From contig NZ_CP126238.1 in the NCBI RefSeq assembly GCF_044792555.1, forward strand, positions 3,348,001 through 3,412,000: DNA of 64,000 nt, written 5' to 3'. The translations under genes were made by a program, and so were the position numbers. This DNA comes from Alicycliphilus denitrificans_A (GTDB lineage: Bacteria; Pseudomonadota; Gammaproteobacteria; Burkholderiales; Burkholderiaceae_C). Every line of letters starts with the position of its first letter. The first letter of the stretch is position 1. Below, in pieces: positions 26,388-35,144 of the stretch. The notes under the pieces were generated by a model that worked only from the letters and a program-made list of their open reading frames with translations, was not told where the DNA came from and ran no database searches.

Positions 26388-28384
26388 GCCGTTGCCAACG
26401 GCGTCAAGGGCTGGGCTACGGCCTGAGCCATGTCCCCGACAGGGGCGCCATCGTCGGCGGCCGGTGGCTGCACAAGCTCCGCCGTCAGCTCGAGCAGGCG
26501 CTGCTCCAACTCGGCCAGGTTGCGCTCGGCCGCTTCAACCTCCGCGATGCGCTCCAGCAGGCCGCTGGTCGCCTGCTGAATGCGCTTCACGGCCTCCATG
26601 CGCCGCGCAAAACTGCGCTGGCGCTCGCGCAGCTGCGCGTCGAGCTGCCCCATGACCGTCTTGCTCCACAGCTCCAGCTCATTCGCCACGGCCTCGAACA
26701 CCGTGCGCAGTCGCAGGTCCAGGGCGCGCAGCAGGCGCTGTGCATGCTCCCTCTGCGCCAGGCGCAAGGTGTTGGCTACGGCCACATACTGCAGATGGCG
26801 CTGCTCTATGGCCGTGATGTCCTGCGCGTAGGCGCCCAGCGGCGGCGCGGGCGGCACCTGTAGCGAGAAGCCGAAATCAGAATTGAGCTGACGGAAAGTT
26901 CCGCCCAGCATGGCCTGCATCTCGACACCCGAGGCCTGGGCCGCCTCCATGGCGGCGCGCACACGATCAAAGGTCTCGCCATACACCTTGCGCACGCCCA
27001 ACTTGACCCCCGCAGGCTCCAGGGCCGCGCTCAGCTCCTCCAGATGCGCCCTGAGTCCACGCGGCCCGAGCCGCTGAAACAGCACGCGCAGCATCTTCAG
27101 GTGCACGGCCCGCACGGCCTGGATCTTGGCTGCGCTGGCCTCGAATTCCTGCTGCTCGATCTCAATGCGCGCACGCATGGCCTCGATCACGGACATGTTC
27201 TTGCCGCGCAGACTGCGCAGCTCCAGCATCTGCTCATCCAGGTCGCGGCGACGGATGTTGATCACGCGCCGCGTCTCGTTTTGCAGGCTGGCCACAGCGC
27301 TTGCCACGGTCGCCCGCAAGATGTCCTGGCGCCGGCTCATGATGCCCCTGCCCAGGGCGACCTCCAGCTGCGGCAGGCCGCTGGCCTGCAGCAGCTGGTC
27401 ATCGCAATGGATCTTGGCCAGCAAACCCTTTTGCGCCGATACCGCCACCACATGACCGAGCGGCACGCCCAGCATCTCGGCCGAGGTATGGCGTTGGCGC
27501 TCGATCTGCGCCTGCACCTGCGCGGGCGAGTTCAGCGCGTCCCACAGCGTATCGATCTTGTTGAGCACCACCAGGCGCGCATCGGCCGCATCCTCGGCCG
27601 CGCCCAGGTGGTCGCGCCAGATCGACAGATCCGAGCGCGTCACGCCCGTGTCCGCCCCCAGGATGAAAACCACGGCATGTGCCTGCGGTATCAGGTTGAT
27701 GGTCAGCTCGGGCTCGGCGCCCACGGCATTCAGGCCCGGCGTATCCAGAATCACCAGTCCCTGCTTGAGCAGCGGATGCGGCAGATTGATGATGGCGTGG
27801 CGCCACATGGGCACCTGCACCATGCCAGCGGCGTCCGGCAGGGGATTGTCGGCATCCGCTGCTTCGCTCCAGAAGCCCAGCGCGCGCGCCTCGTCCACGC
27901 AGACGCTGCGCATTTCGGACACTTTTTCGAGTGCCTTTGCCATCTGCTCGGGATCGTCGGTGTTCAGCGCCAGCTTGGTCCAGCCGCCTGGCCTGAGCCG
28001 CCACTCTGCCACCCCGAGCGCTTGCAGGCGCGTCTCTATGGGCAGCAGGCGCAGGCTGGGTTCCATGCCGCTCTCAAAACCCAGCTCGGTAGGGCACATG
28101 GTGGTGCGCCCGGCACTTGCCGGCATGATGCGCCGCCCATAGCCGGCAAAGAAGATGGCGTTGATGAGCTCGGACTTGCCGCGCGAAAATTCCGCCACGA
28201 ACGCCACGGTCACCTTGTCGCTGCGCACCTGCTCCTCAAGGCGCTGCAGGCGCTCCAGGACGACCGCGTCCATGAGGTCATGCGCCCCCATCCACTGGCC
28301 CAGCCGCTCAAGCCGGTACGCAAACGCCCGCCGCCAGACGCCATGCTGGTCAAACCGCTGGTTGAATGAGGGTGAGGGCCCCAC
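26384..28384 (-). CDS. Dynamin-like GTPase
   Basis: This 666-residue protein is a dynamin-family GTPase. The P-loop is AEFSRGKSELINAI (64-77, Lys70), the form used by bacterial dynamins (usually EFSRGKST). G2 is likely in the TTMCPTEL segment, G3 is LDTPGLNAVG and G4 is LNKIDTLW. The C-terminal half (about 350-650) is helical with coiled-coil stretches (RRRDLDEQMLELRSLRGK, AEVEAAERNLAELEQRLLEL), and no transmembrane helix is visible. Bacterial dynamins remodel or protect membranes in vitro; the role of this one is unknown. It overlaps mutY by four bases and lies 114 bases after mutM. Confidence 0.85.
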   Translation of the reverse strand: MGPSPSFNQRFDQHGVWRRAFAYRLERLGQWMGAHDLMDAVVLERLQRLEEQVRSDKVTVAFVAEFSRGKSELINAIFFAGYGRRIMPASAGRTTMCPTELGFESGMEPSLRLLPIETRLQALGVAEWRLRPGGWTKLALNTDDPEQMAKALEKVSEMRSVCVDEARALGFWSEAADADNPLPDAAGMVQVPMWRHAIINLPHPLLKQGLVILDTPGLNAVGAEPELTINLIPQAHAVVFILGADTGVTRSDLSIWRDHLGAAEDAADARLVVLNKIDTLWDALNSPAQVQAQIERQRHTSAEMLGVPLGHVVAVSAQKGLLAKIHCDDQLLQASGLPQLEVALGRGIMSRRQDILRATVASAVASLQNETRRVINIRRRDLDEQMLELRSLRGKNMSVIEAMRARIEIEQQEFEASAAKIQAVRAVHLKMLRVLFQRLGPRGLRAHLEELSAALEPAGVKLGVRKVYGETFDRVRAAMEAAQASGVEMQAMLGGTFRQLNSDFGFSLQVPPAPPLGAYAQDITAIEQRHLQYVAVANTLRLAQREHAQRLLRALDLRLRTVFEAVANELELWSKTVMGQLDAQLRERQRSFARRMEAVKRIQQATSGLLERIAEVEAAERNLAELEQRLLELTAELVQPPAADDGAPVGDMAQAVAQPLTPLATA

Positions 28385-28498
28385 GTCGCTCCCAAAATGT
28401 CAATGCGTCCATGCGCGCGCGCCCGTAGGGGCGGGAAGGTGCAATATAGCACCCCCCGTCCGCGCCGCCCGCCGCCGCCATGCCCCCCGGCACGCCGC

Positions 28499-29314
28499 TC
28501 AAGGCCGCTGGCAATGCGGGCAGAAATAGCTGCTGCGCTGCCCCTGGCGCAGCAGCTGCACGCTGGTGCCGCACAGCCTGCATGGCAGGCCGTCACGGCC
28601 GTAGACATTGGCCTGCAATTGAAAATGCCCGGCGCTGCCATCGGCACTGGAAAAGTCCCGCAGGGTGCTGCCACCCTGCTGCACGGCACGCGCCAGCACC
28701 TCGCGGATCGCGCCATGCAGGCGCCGCGCGCGCTGCTCGCCTATGCGGCTGGCGCGCACCGTGGGCCGTATGCGCGCCAGGAAAAGCACCTCGGACGCAT
28801 AGATGTTGCCCACGCCCACGACCAGCTTGCCTGCCAGCAGCAACTGCTTGATGGGCATGCGGCTGGCACGCAGGCCCGCATGAAATGCGGCAAAGCCAAA
28901 GCCCTCGCCCAGGGGCTCCACCCCCAGCCCCGCGAGCAGCTTGCGCGCCCGCGCATCGTCCTCGCCTGACGCCCATACCACGGCACCGAAACGGCGCGGA
29001 TCATGCAGGCGCAGGGTGCCGCGATCGGTCACCAAGTCGAAATGGTCATGCACGCCGCGCGCCGGCAATGCCTGGGCAAAGCGCAGGCTGCCCGACATGC
29101 CCAGATGCACCAGCAACAATCCATCCTGCAGATCCAGCAACAAATACTTGCCGCGCCGGCGCACCGCCAGCACCCGCTGCCCCACCAAGGCATCAGGCGC
29201 AATGCCCAAGGGCCAGCGCAGGGGCTTGCCAAGCACCACGGTGCGTATCGTCGCGCCGGCAATGGCATCGGCAAAGCTGCGCCGCGTAACCTCCACCTCG
29301 GGCAGCTCAGGCAT
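28499..29314 (-). CDS. mutM: Formamidopyrimidine-DNA glycosylase (MutM/Fpg)
   Basis: MutM excises 8-oxoguanine and formamidopyrimidines and nicks the backbone. The 271-residue protein starts with the catalytic MPELPEVEVTRR (the amino group of Pro2 is the nucleophile, Glu3 the partner), has the conserved RRRGKYLLLDL and LLVHLGMSGSLRF, then GVGNIYASEVLFLARIRP. It ends with the zinc finger CRLC and CPHC. Length is normal. It is transcribed away from the TPR gene. The 114-base gap to the dynamin gene (28385-28498) is GC-rich and contains only a small GGTGC/GCACC hairpin. Confidence 0.97.
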   Translation of the reverse strand: MPELPEVEVTRRSFADAIAGATIRTVVLGKPLRWPLGIAPDALVGQRVLAVRRRGKYLLLDLQDGLLLVHLGMSGSLRFAQALPARGVHDHFDLVTDRGTLRLHDPRRFGAVVWASGEDDARARKLLAGLGVEPLGEGFGFAAFHAGLRASRMPIKQLLLAGKLVVGVGNIYASEVLFLARIRPTVRASRIGEQRARRLHGAIREVLARAVQQGGSTLRDFSSADGSAGHFQLQANVYGRDGLPCRLCGTSVQLLRQGQRSSYFCPHCQRP

Positions 29315-29343
29315 GGCGATGTGTGTCTAGAAGTCTCAATACC

Positions 29344-31128
29344 ATGGATTATTATGAGCCGATGGAGCTATCTCAGCGTTTTTGGCGGGCGGCCTTGGTC
29401 TATGTGATTGCAGCCGCCGCATGGCCAGCCCAGGCCCAAACCAGCGAGCCAGCAGCGCCGGCCGAATCCTCGGTCGAAGCCGAGGACAGCGATGCCAATG
29501 CCGCACTCAATGCCGAGCTGTTCTACGAGCTGCTGCTGGGTGAAATGACGACCAGCGCGGGCGACCCGGGCACGGGCTACAACCTGATACTGGATGCGGC
29601 CCGCCGCAGCGGCGACGCACAGCTGTATCGCCGCGCCACCGACATCGCGCTGCAGGCGCGCTCCGGCGAATCCGCACTGGCGGCCGCACGCGCCTGGCAG
29701 CAGGCGCTGCCGCAGTCGCGTGACGCCAATCGCTACCTGCTGCGCATCCTGGTGGCGCTCAACCGCATCGCCGACAGCGCCGCGCCCTTGCGCCAGGAGC
29801 TGGCCAGCTCCCCTACGCGGGACAAGATTTCCACGATACGGACACTCCCCCTGCTGTATGCGCGCGCAAGCGACAAGGCCCTGGCCGCACGCGTAGTGCG
29901 CCAAGCCCTCGATGGCGAGCTCAACCACCCGGCCGTAGCACCCACGGCCTGGACCACCATAGGGCGCATGTACCTTGCGGCAGACGACAAGGCGCGCACG
30001 CTGGAGGCCGTAAGCAACGCCATGGCGCAGGATTCCCGCGACGACGGCGCTGCCATGCTGGCGCTACAGCTAATGGAGGGCGGCGTCATACAGGCCGAGC
30101 CCCTGCTGACACGCTATCTGGCCGGCAAGCCCCTGCCGGAGGTGCGCATGGCCTATGCGCGCCTGCTGATCAATGCACAGCGCCTGACCGATGCGCGGGC
30201 GCAGGTACAGGCCGTCACCAGCGAGCACCCGGACCAGGCCCAGGCATGGTTGATCCAGGCAACGCTGCAACTGCAGGCCAACCAGCTGGATGAAGCCGAG
30301 GCTGCCCTGCAACGCTTCGTCGAGCTGCAAGACAGCCTGCCGGCCGGCGAGCAACACAAGCATGCCTTGACGCAGGCCTATCTGATGCAGGCGCGGATTG
30401 CCGAAAAGCGCGGCAACCTGGCGCAGGCCCAAGCCTGGCTGGAACGCATTGATGACGCCGCCGAATTGCTATCCGTCCAAAGCCGGCGCGCCTCGCTGCT
30501 GGCGCGCCAGGGCCGGCTGGCAGAGGCACGCGCCCTGATCCGCGCCACGCCGGCCACAGGCCCGGACGACGAGCGCCTCAAGCTCCAGGCCGAGGTGCAG
30601 CTGCTGCGCGAAGTCGGCCAATACCAGCAGGCCTATGAGCTGCAGGCCAAGGTGGCGGCACTGGCGCCGCAAGACAACGACCTGGTGTACGACCAGGCCA
30701 TGCTGGCCGAGAAGGCCGGCCGCACCGAGGATATGGAGCGCCTGCTGCGCAGCATCATCGCGCGCAAGCCGGATCATCACCATGCGCTCAATGCCCTGGG
30801 GTTTTCGCTGGCCGACCGCGGCGTGCGCCTGCAAGAGGCCAAGGCGCTGATCACCAAGGCCCTGGAACTGGCACCCGAAGACCCCTTCATCACCGACAGC
30901 CTCGGCTGGGTCGAATTCCGCCTGGGCAACCGCAAGGAGGCGCTGTCCATTCTGGAGCGCGCATTCAAGACACTGCAGGATGCGGAAATCGCAGCCCACT
31001 TGGGCGAGGTTTTGTGGAGCCTGGGCCAGCGCGAGCGCGCACTGTCCATCTGGCGCGAGGGTCTGCGCATCCACAAGGACAACTCGACGCTCCAAGACAC
31101 GCTCAAGCGCTTGGGAGCGCGCCCTTGA
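29344..31128 (+). CDS. Tetratricopeptide repeat protein, exported
   Basis: This is a TPR protein of 594 residues if it starts at the ATG at 29344; GTG at 29323 and ATG at 29362 are alternatives, none with a strong ribosome-binding site. It has a signal peptide with core LVYVIAAAAWPAQAQ, so it is periplasmic or membrane-bound. The rest is a string of degenerate TPR helices; the clearest repeats are near the C-terminus (HALNALGFSLADRGVRLQEA, then SLGWVEFRLGNRKEALSILE and HLGEVLWSLGQRERALSIWR). It overlaps lolB (TTGA), so it is likely co-expressed with it. An envelope assembly role is an inference from position. Confidence 0.78.
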   Translation: MDYYEPMELSQRFWRAALVYVIAAAAWPAQAQTSEPAAPAESSVEAEDSDANAALNAELFYELLLGEMTTSAGDPGTGYNLILDAARRSGDAQLYRRATDIALQARSGESALAAARAWQQALPQSRDANRYLLRILVALNRIADSAAPLRQELASSPTRDKISTIRTLPLLYARASDKALAARVVRQALDGELNHPAVAPTAWTTIGRMYLAADDKARTLEAVSNAMAQDSRDDGAAMLALQLMEGGVIQAEPLLTRYLAGKPLPEVRMAYARLLINAQRLTDARAQVQAVTSEHPDQAQAWLIQATLQLQANQLDEAEAALQRFVELQDSLPAGEQHKHALTQAYLMQARIAEKRGNLAQAQAWLERIDDAAELLSVQSRRASLLARQGRLAEARALIRATPATGPDDERLKLQAEVQLLREVGQYQQAYELQAKVAALAPQDNDLVYDQAMLAEKAGRTEDMERLLRSIIARKPDHHHALNALGFSLADRGVRLQEAKALITKALELAPEDPFITDSLGWVEFRLGNRKEALSILERAFKTLQDAEIAAHLGEVLWSLGQRERALSIWREGLRIHKDNSTLQDTLKRLGARP

Positions 31129-31640
31129 CACGGCCGCCCCCCCCCTCCCGCGCTCGCCCCAGGCGCGGCCGCCTGGTACTTGCGGCGCTCTCGGTCGCGC
31201 TGCTTGCAGGCTGCGCCCAACCACCCCGCCCCGCCAGCGGGGCCACGGACCACTGGAGCGGGCGGCTTGCCGTGCAGGTCGAAGACGGCAGCGCGCAGTC
31301 GTTCAGCGCCGGCTTTGAACTCAAGGGCAGCCCGGCAATGGGCGCGCTGACCCTGTTTAACCCCCTGGGCAACGTGATCGCCGAGCTGCAATGGTCCCCA
31401 GGGCGCGCCGTGCTGAACAATGGCAGCGAGACCAGGCAATCCATATCGCTGCAAACGCTGGTACACGAGTTGACGGGCAGCGCCCTGCCAATTGACGCAC
31501 TCTTTGGCTGGCTCAAGGGCGAGCAGGTTCAGGCCACGGGCTGGCAGGCGGACCTGAGCGCACTGGACAAGGGCCGCCTCACGGCCACGCGCCACACGCC
31601 CGCGCCGCACACGGTGCTGCGCGTCATCCTGAGTCTTTGA
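31125..31640 (+). CDS. lolB: Outer membrane lipoprotein receptor LolB
   Basis: LolB accepts lipoproteins from LolA and inserts them in the outer membrane. The likely start is a TTG at 31125, which overlaps the TPR stop (TTGA at 31125-31128) and gives 171 residues; no ATG or GTG suits the signal peptide. The N-terminus is basic, then LVLAALSVALLAGC with lipobox cysteine Cys30. The mature part has the LolB fold features SGRLAVQVEDGSAQSFSAGF, LTLFNPLGNVIAELQW and RQSISLQTLVHELTGSALP. It lies six bases before ispE, a well-known pairing. Confidence 0.85.
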   Translation: MTRPPPPSRARPRRGRLVLAALSVALLAGCAQPPRPASGATDHWSGRLAVQVEDGSAQSFSAGFELKGSPAMGALTLFNPLGNVIAELQWSPGRAVLNNGSETRQSISLQTLVHELTGSALPIDALFGWLKGEQVQATGWQADLSALDKGRLTATRHTPAPHTVLRVILSL

Positions 31641-31646
31641 ACCCGC

Positions 31647-32513
31647 ATGCAAACCCTGTACGACGTGCCGGCACCGGCCAAGCTGAACCTGTTTTTGCAT
31701 GTCACGGGCCGCCGGCCCGATGGCTACCACCTGCTGCAGTCAGTGTTCATGCTGATCGACTGGAGCGACACCCTGCATTTCGAGTTGCGCGCCGATGGCG
31801 CCATCACGCGCGAGGACCTGACGCAACCCCTGCCCGCGAACGACCTGGTGCTGCGTGCGGCACGCGCGCTGCAGGCTGCCACCGGCTGCCGCCTGGGCGC
31901 ACACATCGGCGTGCACAAGCGCGTGCCCGCTCAGGCCGGGCTGGGCGGCGGCTCCTCCGACGCGGCCAGCACGTTGCTGGCCCTGAACCGGCTGTGGGGC
32001 CTGCGCCTGCCGCGCACACGCTTGCAGGCCATAGGCCTGACCCTTGGCGCCGACGTGCCATTTTTTTTATGCGGCAGAAATGCTTGGGTGGAGGGGATTG
32101 GTGACATAATCCGGCCCCTTGAGTTGGAGCAGCGACTGCCAAGCGCAAGTTTTGCAGTGGTCAAGCCCGAAGCGGGACTGGATACGAAAGCCATTTTTTC
32201 GCATCCTTTGCTGAAACGCGATTCAGGCAATGCTACAATCCAAGGCTTTGCTGCAGCACCCTACCAATTTGGTGGCAATGACCTGCAGCCGATCGCACAG
32301 ACCTTGTGCCCAGAAATAGACCAGGCCATCACATGGCTTGCATCCAAGGGCTTACAAGGGCGGATGACCGGCTCGGGCAGCGCGGTGTTTGCGCAAGCAA
32401 TGCACGCAGTTGATCTGCATGATGCACCAGCAACATGGCAGGTAAAAATGTGCGATAATTTGAAGCTTCATCCGCTGCTGGATTGGGCTTCGGATGGAGA
32501 GATAAAAGGCTGA
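31647..32513 (+). CDS. ispE: 4-diphosphocytidyl-2-C-methyl-D-erythritol kinase
   Basis: IspE phosphorylates CDP-methylerythritol in the MEP isoprenoid pathway. The 288-residue protein starts MQTLYDVPAPAKLNLFLHVT, with the conserved PAPAKLNLFL, and has the GHMP kinase ATP motif PAQAGLGGGSSDAAS around 92-107. GADVPFFLCGRNAWVEGIGD follows, and the end has MTGSGSAVFA. The lolB-ispE-tRNA-Gln-prs order is common in proteobacteria. The last part of the gene is locally A+T-richer, perhaps because it carries the promoter of tRNA-Gln/prs (GATAAT at 32454-32459). Confidence 0.96.
   Translation: MQTLYDVPAPAKLNLFLHVTGRRPDGYHLLQSVFMLIDWSDTLHFELRADGAITREDLTQPLPANDLVLRAARALQAATGCRLGAHIGVHKRVPAQAGLGGGSSDAASTLLALNRLWGLRLPRTRLQAIGLTLGADVPFFLCGRNAWVEGIGDIIRPLELEQRLPSASFAVVKPEAGLDTKAIFSHPLLKRDSGNATIQGFAAAPYQFGGNDLQPIAQTLCPEIDQAITWLASKGLQGRMTGSGSAVFAQAMHAVDLHDAPATWQVKMCDNLKLHPLLDWASDGEIKG
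32451..32459 (+). promoter_or_regulatory. Candidate extended -10 box for tRNA-Gln/prs inside ispE
   Basis: TGCGATAAT (32451-32459) has the TGN extension and a 5/6 -10 box. No good -35 hexamer lies 16-18 bases upstream. It would give a leader of about 70 bases before tRNA-Gln. Confidence 0.3.
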
Positions 32514-32538
32514 TTGCCAAGCGGCAGTCAACCTGCGT

Positions 32539-32615
32539 AGGGGAGTAGCCAAGTTGGTTAAGGCACCGGATTTTGATTCCGGCATGCGAGGGTTCGAATC
32601 CTTCCTCCCCTGCCA
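32539..32615 (+). tRNA. tRNA-Gln (anticodon TTG), CCA encoded
   Basis: The 77-base sequence folds as a tRNA: acceptor AGGGGAG/CTCCCCT, D arm GCCAAGTTGGTTAAGGC, anticodon stem CCGGA/TCCGG with loop TTTTGAT (anticodon TTG, glutamine), T arm AGGGTTCGAATCCTT, discriminator G and encoded CCA. It lies between ispE and prs and is likely processed from the same transcript as prs. Confidence 0.95.
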
Positions 32616-32662
32616 AGACCCATTGCCCGCGCGGGATCTCAATTCAGACTGCTGAGTCACTC

Positions 32663-33622
32663 ATGCAAACCAATTCCCCCGATTTCTTGGTATTCACGGG
32701 CAATGCCAATTCCGGCCTGGCTGCCGAAATCGTCCAGCATCTCGGCACCAACCTGGGCGCCATCGATGTAGGACGCTTCTCTGACGGTGAAGTCACTGTC
32801 GAAATCAAACAAAGCGTGCGCGCCCGCGACGTATTCGTGGTGCAGCCCACCTGCGCGCCGACCAACGAGAACCTGATGGAACTGTTGATCATGGTCGATG
32901 CGCTCAAGCGCGCGTCGGCAGAGCGCATCACGGCCGTGATCCCCTACTTCGGCTATGCGCGCCAGGACCGCCGCCCGCGCTCCACGCGCGTGCCGATCTC
33001 CGCCAAGGTGGTGGCCAACATGCTCCAAGCCGTGGGTGTGGCACGCGTGCTGACCATGGACCTGCACGCCGACCAGATCCAGGGCTTCTTCGACATTCCG
33101 GTGGACAACATCTACGCCTCGCCGGTGCTGCTTGGCGACCTGAACGAGAAGAAGTACGAGAACCTGGTGGTGGTCAGCCCCGACGTGGGTGGCGTGGTGC
33201 GCGCGCGTGCGCTGGCCAAGCAATTGGGCTGCGACCTGGCCATCATCGACAAGCGCCGCCCCAAGGCGAACGTGTCCGAAGTCATGCATGTGATCGGCGA
33301 CATCGACGGTCGCAACTGCGTGATCATGGACGACATGATCGACACCGCCGGCACGCTGGTCAAAGCCGCCGAGGTGCTCAAGGAACGCGGCGCCCAGAAG
33401 GTCTACGCGTATTGCACGCACCCGATCTTCTCCGGCCCCGCCATTGACCGCATTACCCAGGGTGCCGCGCTCGACCAGGTGGTGGTGACCAATACCATTC
33501 CCTTGAGCAATGCTGCCAAGGACTGCGCCAAGATCCGCCAGCTCTCCGTGGCGCCGCTGATCGCCGAGACGATCCAGCGCATCTCCACGGGCGAGTCGGT
33601 ATCGAGCATGTTCTCGGACTGA
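32663..33622 (+). CDS. prs: Ribose-phosphate pyrophosphokinase (PRPP synthetase)
   Basis: Prs makes phosphoribosyl pyrophosphate, the precursor of nucleotides, histidine and tryptophan. From the ATG at 32663 (MQTNSPDFLVFTGNANSGLA) it has 319 residues, standard length; the longer upstream frame covers tRNA-Gln. Signatures are GRFSDGEVTVEI, PYFGYARQDRRPRSTRVPIS, TMDLHADQIQGFFDIPVDN and the PRPP loop VIMDDMIDTAGTLVKAAEV. It follows ispE and tRNA-Gln and is followed by a large hairpin before rplY. Confidence 0.97.
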   Translation: MQTNSPDFLVFTGNANSGLAAEIVQHLGTNLGAIDVGRFSDGEVTVEIKQSVRARDVFVVQPTCAPTNENLMELLIMVDALKRASAERITAVIPYFGYARQDRRPRSTRVPISAKVVANMLQAVGVARVLTMDLHADQIQGFFDIPVDNIYASPVLLGDLNEKKYENLVVVSPDVGGVVRARALAKQLGCDLAIIDKRRPKANVSEVMHVIGDIDGRNCVIMDDMIDTAGTLVKAAEVLKERGAQKVYAYCTHPIFSGPAIDRITQGAALDQVVVTNTIPLSNAAKDCAKIRQLSVAPLIAETIQRISTGESVSSMFSD

Positions 33623-33638
33623 TCCGGGAGCGTCACGC

Positions 33639-33674
33639 AGACCTCATGCCCGGCGGCGGGTGTGGGGTCTTTTT
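33639..33674 (+). terminator. Hairpin with T run after prs
   Basis: AGACCTCATGCCCG (33639-33652) pairs over 14 positions, counting several G-U pairs, with CGGGTGTGGGGTCT (33657-33670); TTTT follows. It lies 16 bases past the prs stop and 47 bases before rplY, so it is a terminator or attenuator between the two. Confidence 0.75.
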
Positions 33675-33721
33675 CAACAGTGGGCCAGGCTGGTCGCGGC
33701 CGGCCCCATTAGGAGTTAACT

Positions 33722-34345
33722 ATGCAATTCGTCGCTTTTGAGCGCGCCAAGCAAGGTACGGGTGCGAGCCGCCGTCTGCGCATTTCGGGCAAGACCCCCG
33801 GCATCGTCTATGGTGGTTCCGCCGAACCCCAACAGATCGAACTCGATCACAACGCCCTGTGGCATGCCCTGAAGAAGGAAGCCTTCCACTCCAGCATTCT
33901 GGACATGGAGCTGAACGGCCAGGTCTCCAAGGTGCTGCTGCGCGACGTGCAATACCACCCCTTCAAGCAGCAAGTGCTGCATGTGGACTTCCAGCGCGTG
34001 GACGACAAGACCCGCGTGCACCTGAAGGTGCCGCTGCACTACGAAGGCCTGGAAGGCTCGCCCGCCGTGAAGGCCGAAGGCTGCACGGTCACCCCGTTGA
34101 TCCACGAAGTGGACGTGATGTGCATGCCCTCGCAGCTGCCCGAGTTCATCAAGGTGGACCTGAGCGGCCTGACCTCCAAGTCCACCCTGGGCCTGCAGTC
34201 GCTGACGATTCCCCACGGTGTGCAGCTGGTGGTGCGCGGTTCCAACAAGAACCCCGCCCTGGTGTCCATCAAGCTGCCCGAAGTGGTGGCCGATGTCGCC
34301 GCCGCCGCACCTGCAGCGGCCCCCGCCAAGAAGGGCAAGAAGTAA
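33722..34345 (+). CDS. rplY: 50S ribosomal protein L25 (long, Ctc-type)
   Basis: L25 binds 5S rRNA. The 207-residue protein is the long form with an N-terminal L25 domain (1-95, FERAKQGTGASRRLRISGK and PGIVYGG) and a C-terminal beta domain (TL5/CTC type, about 96-190) with EGCTVTPLIHEVDVMCMPSQ. It ends in an Ala/Lys tail. AGGAG lies a few bases upstream of the ATG. prs-rplY-pth is a conserved trio. Confidence 0.96.
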   Translation: MQFVAFERAKQGTGASRRLRISGKTPGIVYGGSAEPQQIELDHNALWHALKKEAFHSSILDMELNGQVSKVLLRDVQYHPFKQQVLHVDFQRVDDKTRVHLKVPLHYEGLEGSPAVKAEGCTVTPLIHEVDVMCMPSQLPEFIKVDLSGLTSKSTLGLQSLTIPHGVQLVVRGSNKNPALVSIKLPEVVADVAAAAPAAAPAKKGKK

Positions 34346-34393
34346 GCACTGCTTGCCTGCCGCCTCGCCCGGGGCGGCACCTCTTGCATCCCG

Positions 34394-34427
34394 ACGGCCC
34401 ACCCTTGCGTGGGCCGTTGGCGTTTTT
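34394..34427 (+). terminator. Terminator after rplY
   Basis: ACGGCCCAC (34394-34402) and GTGGGCCGT (34409-34417) form a perfect nine-base stem. GGCGTTTTT follows, with the T run five bases beyond the stem. It lies 49 bases past the rplY stop and about 20 bases before pth. Confidence 0.65.
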
Positions 34428-34448
34428 ACGGGGCCGATAATCACGGCC

Positions 34449-35072
34449 ATGATCAAACTGTTTGTGGGCCTGGGCAATCCCGGGCCGGAATACGAGGCCA
34501 CACGCCACAACGCCGGTTTTTGGTGGATAGACGCGCTGGCGCGCGAGCTGAAGGTCACTCTGGTACCAGAGCGCGCCTACCACGGCCTGGTGGCGCGCAG
34601 CTCCGTCGCCGGCCACGGCGTCTGGCTGCTGCAGCCGCAGACCTTCATGAACCTGTCGGGCAAGTCGGTGGCCGCCCTGGCACGCTTTTTCAAGATACAG
34701 CCCGAGGAGATCCTCGTGGTGCACGACGAGCTGGACCTGCCGCCCGGGCAGGCCAAACTCAAGCGCGGCGGCAGCCACGCGGGGCACAACGGGCTGCGCG
34801 ACATACATGCCCAGCTGGGCAGCAGCGACTATTGGCGGCTGCGCATAGGCATTGGCCACCCCGGCGTGAAGTCCGAGGTCATCCACTGGGTGCTGAAGAA
34901 ACCCGCGCCCGACCAGCGCACGCTGATCGAAGACAGCGTCGCCCATGCGCTCAAGGCCTACCCTGCCATGCTGGCCGGCGACATGGACAAGGCCACGCTA
35001 CTGGTGCATACCACCAAGCCGCAACGCCCCAAGCCGCCCCGTCCATCTGCGTTGCAGGACGGCGCCGCATGA
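34449..35072 (+). CDS. pth: Peptidyl-tRNA hydrolase
   Basis: Pth frees tRNA from peptidyl-tRNAs dropped by the ribosome. From the ATG at 34449 (MIKLFVGLGNPGPEYEATRH) it has 207 residues. Catalytic His20 and Asn10 are visible (GLGNPGPEYEATRHNAGF), with the conserved FMNLSGKSV and VVHDELDLPPGQAKLKRGGS and HNGLRD. The C-terminal tail is Lys/Pro-rich (TKPQRPKPPRPSALQ), a common extension. It follows rplY. Confidence 0.96.
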   Translation: MIKLFVGLGNPGPEYEATRHNAGFWWIDALARELKVTLVPERAYHGLVARSSVAGHGVWLLQPQTFMNLSGKSVAALARFFKIQPEEILVVHDELDLPPGQAKLKRGGSHAGHNGLRDIHAQLGSSDYWRLRIGIGHPGVKSEVIHWVLKKPAPDQRTLIEDSVAHALKAYPAMLAGDMDKATLLVHTTKPQRPKPPRPSALQDGAA

Positions 35073-35080
35073 CTATGTTT

Positions 35081-35139
35081 TTCATAGCTTATAGCGCTTT
35101 ACAGTAGAGCGTTACAGCCCATTTTGCCGCTATAAATTG
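35081..35139. repeat. Dispersed AGCGCTT element (copy H)
   Basis: TTCATAGCTTATAGCGCTTT, then AGAGCGTTACAGCCCATTTT and GCCGCTATAAATTG, occupy most of the gap between pth and the peptide transporter operon. Core spacing and the CCCATTTTG end match copies E and J. Confidence 0.75.
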
Positions 35140-35144
35140 TCTGC

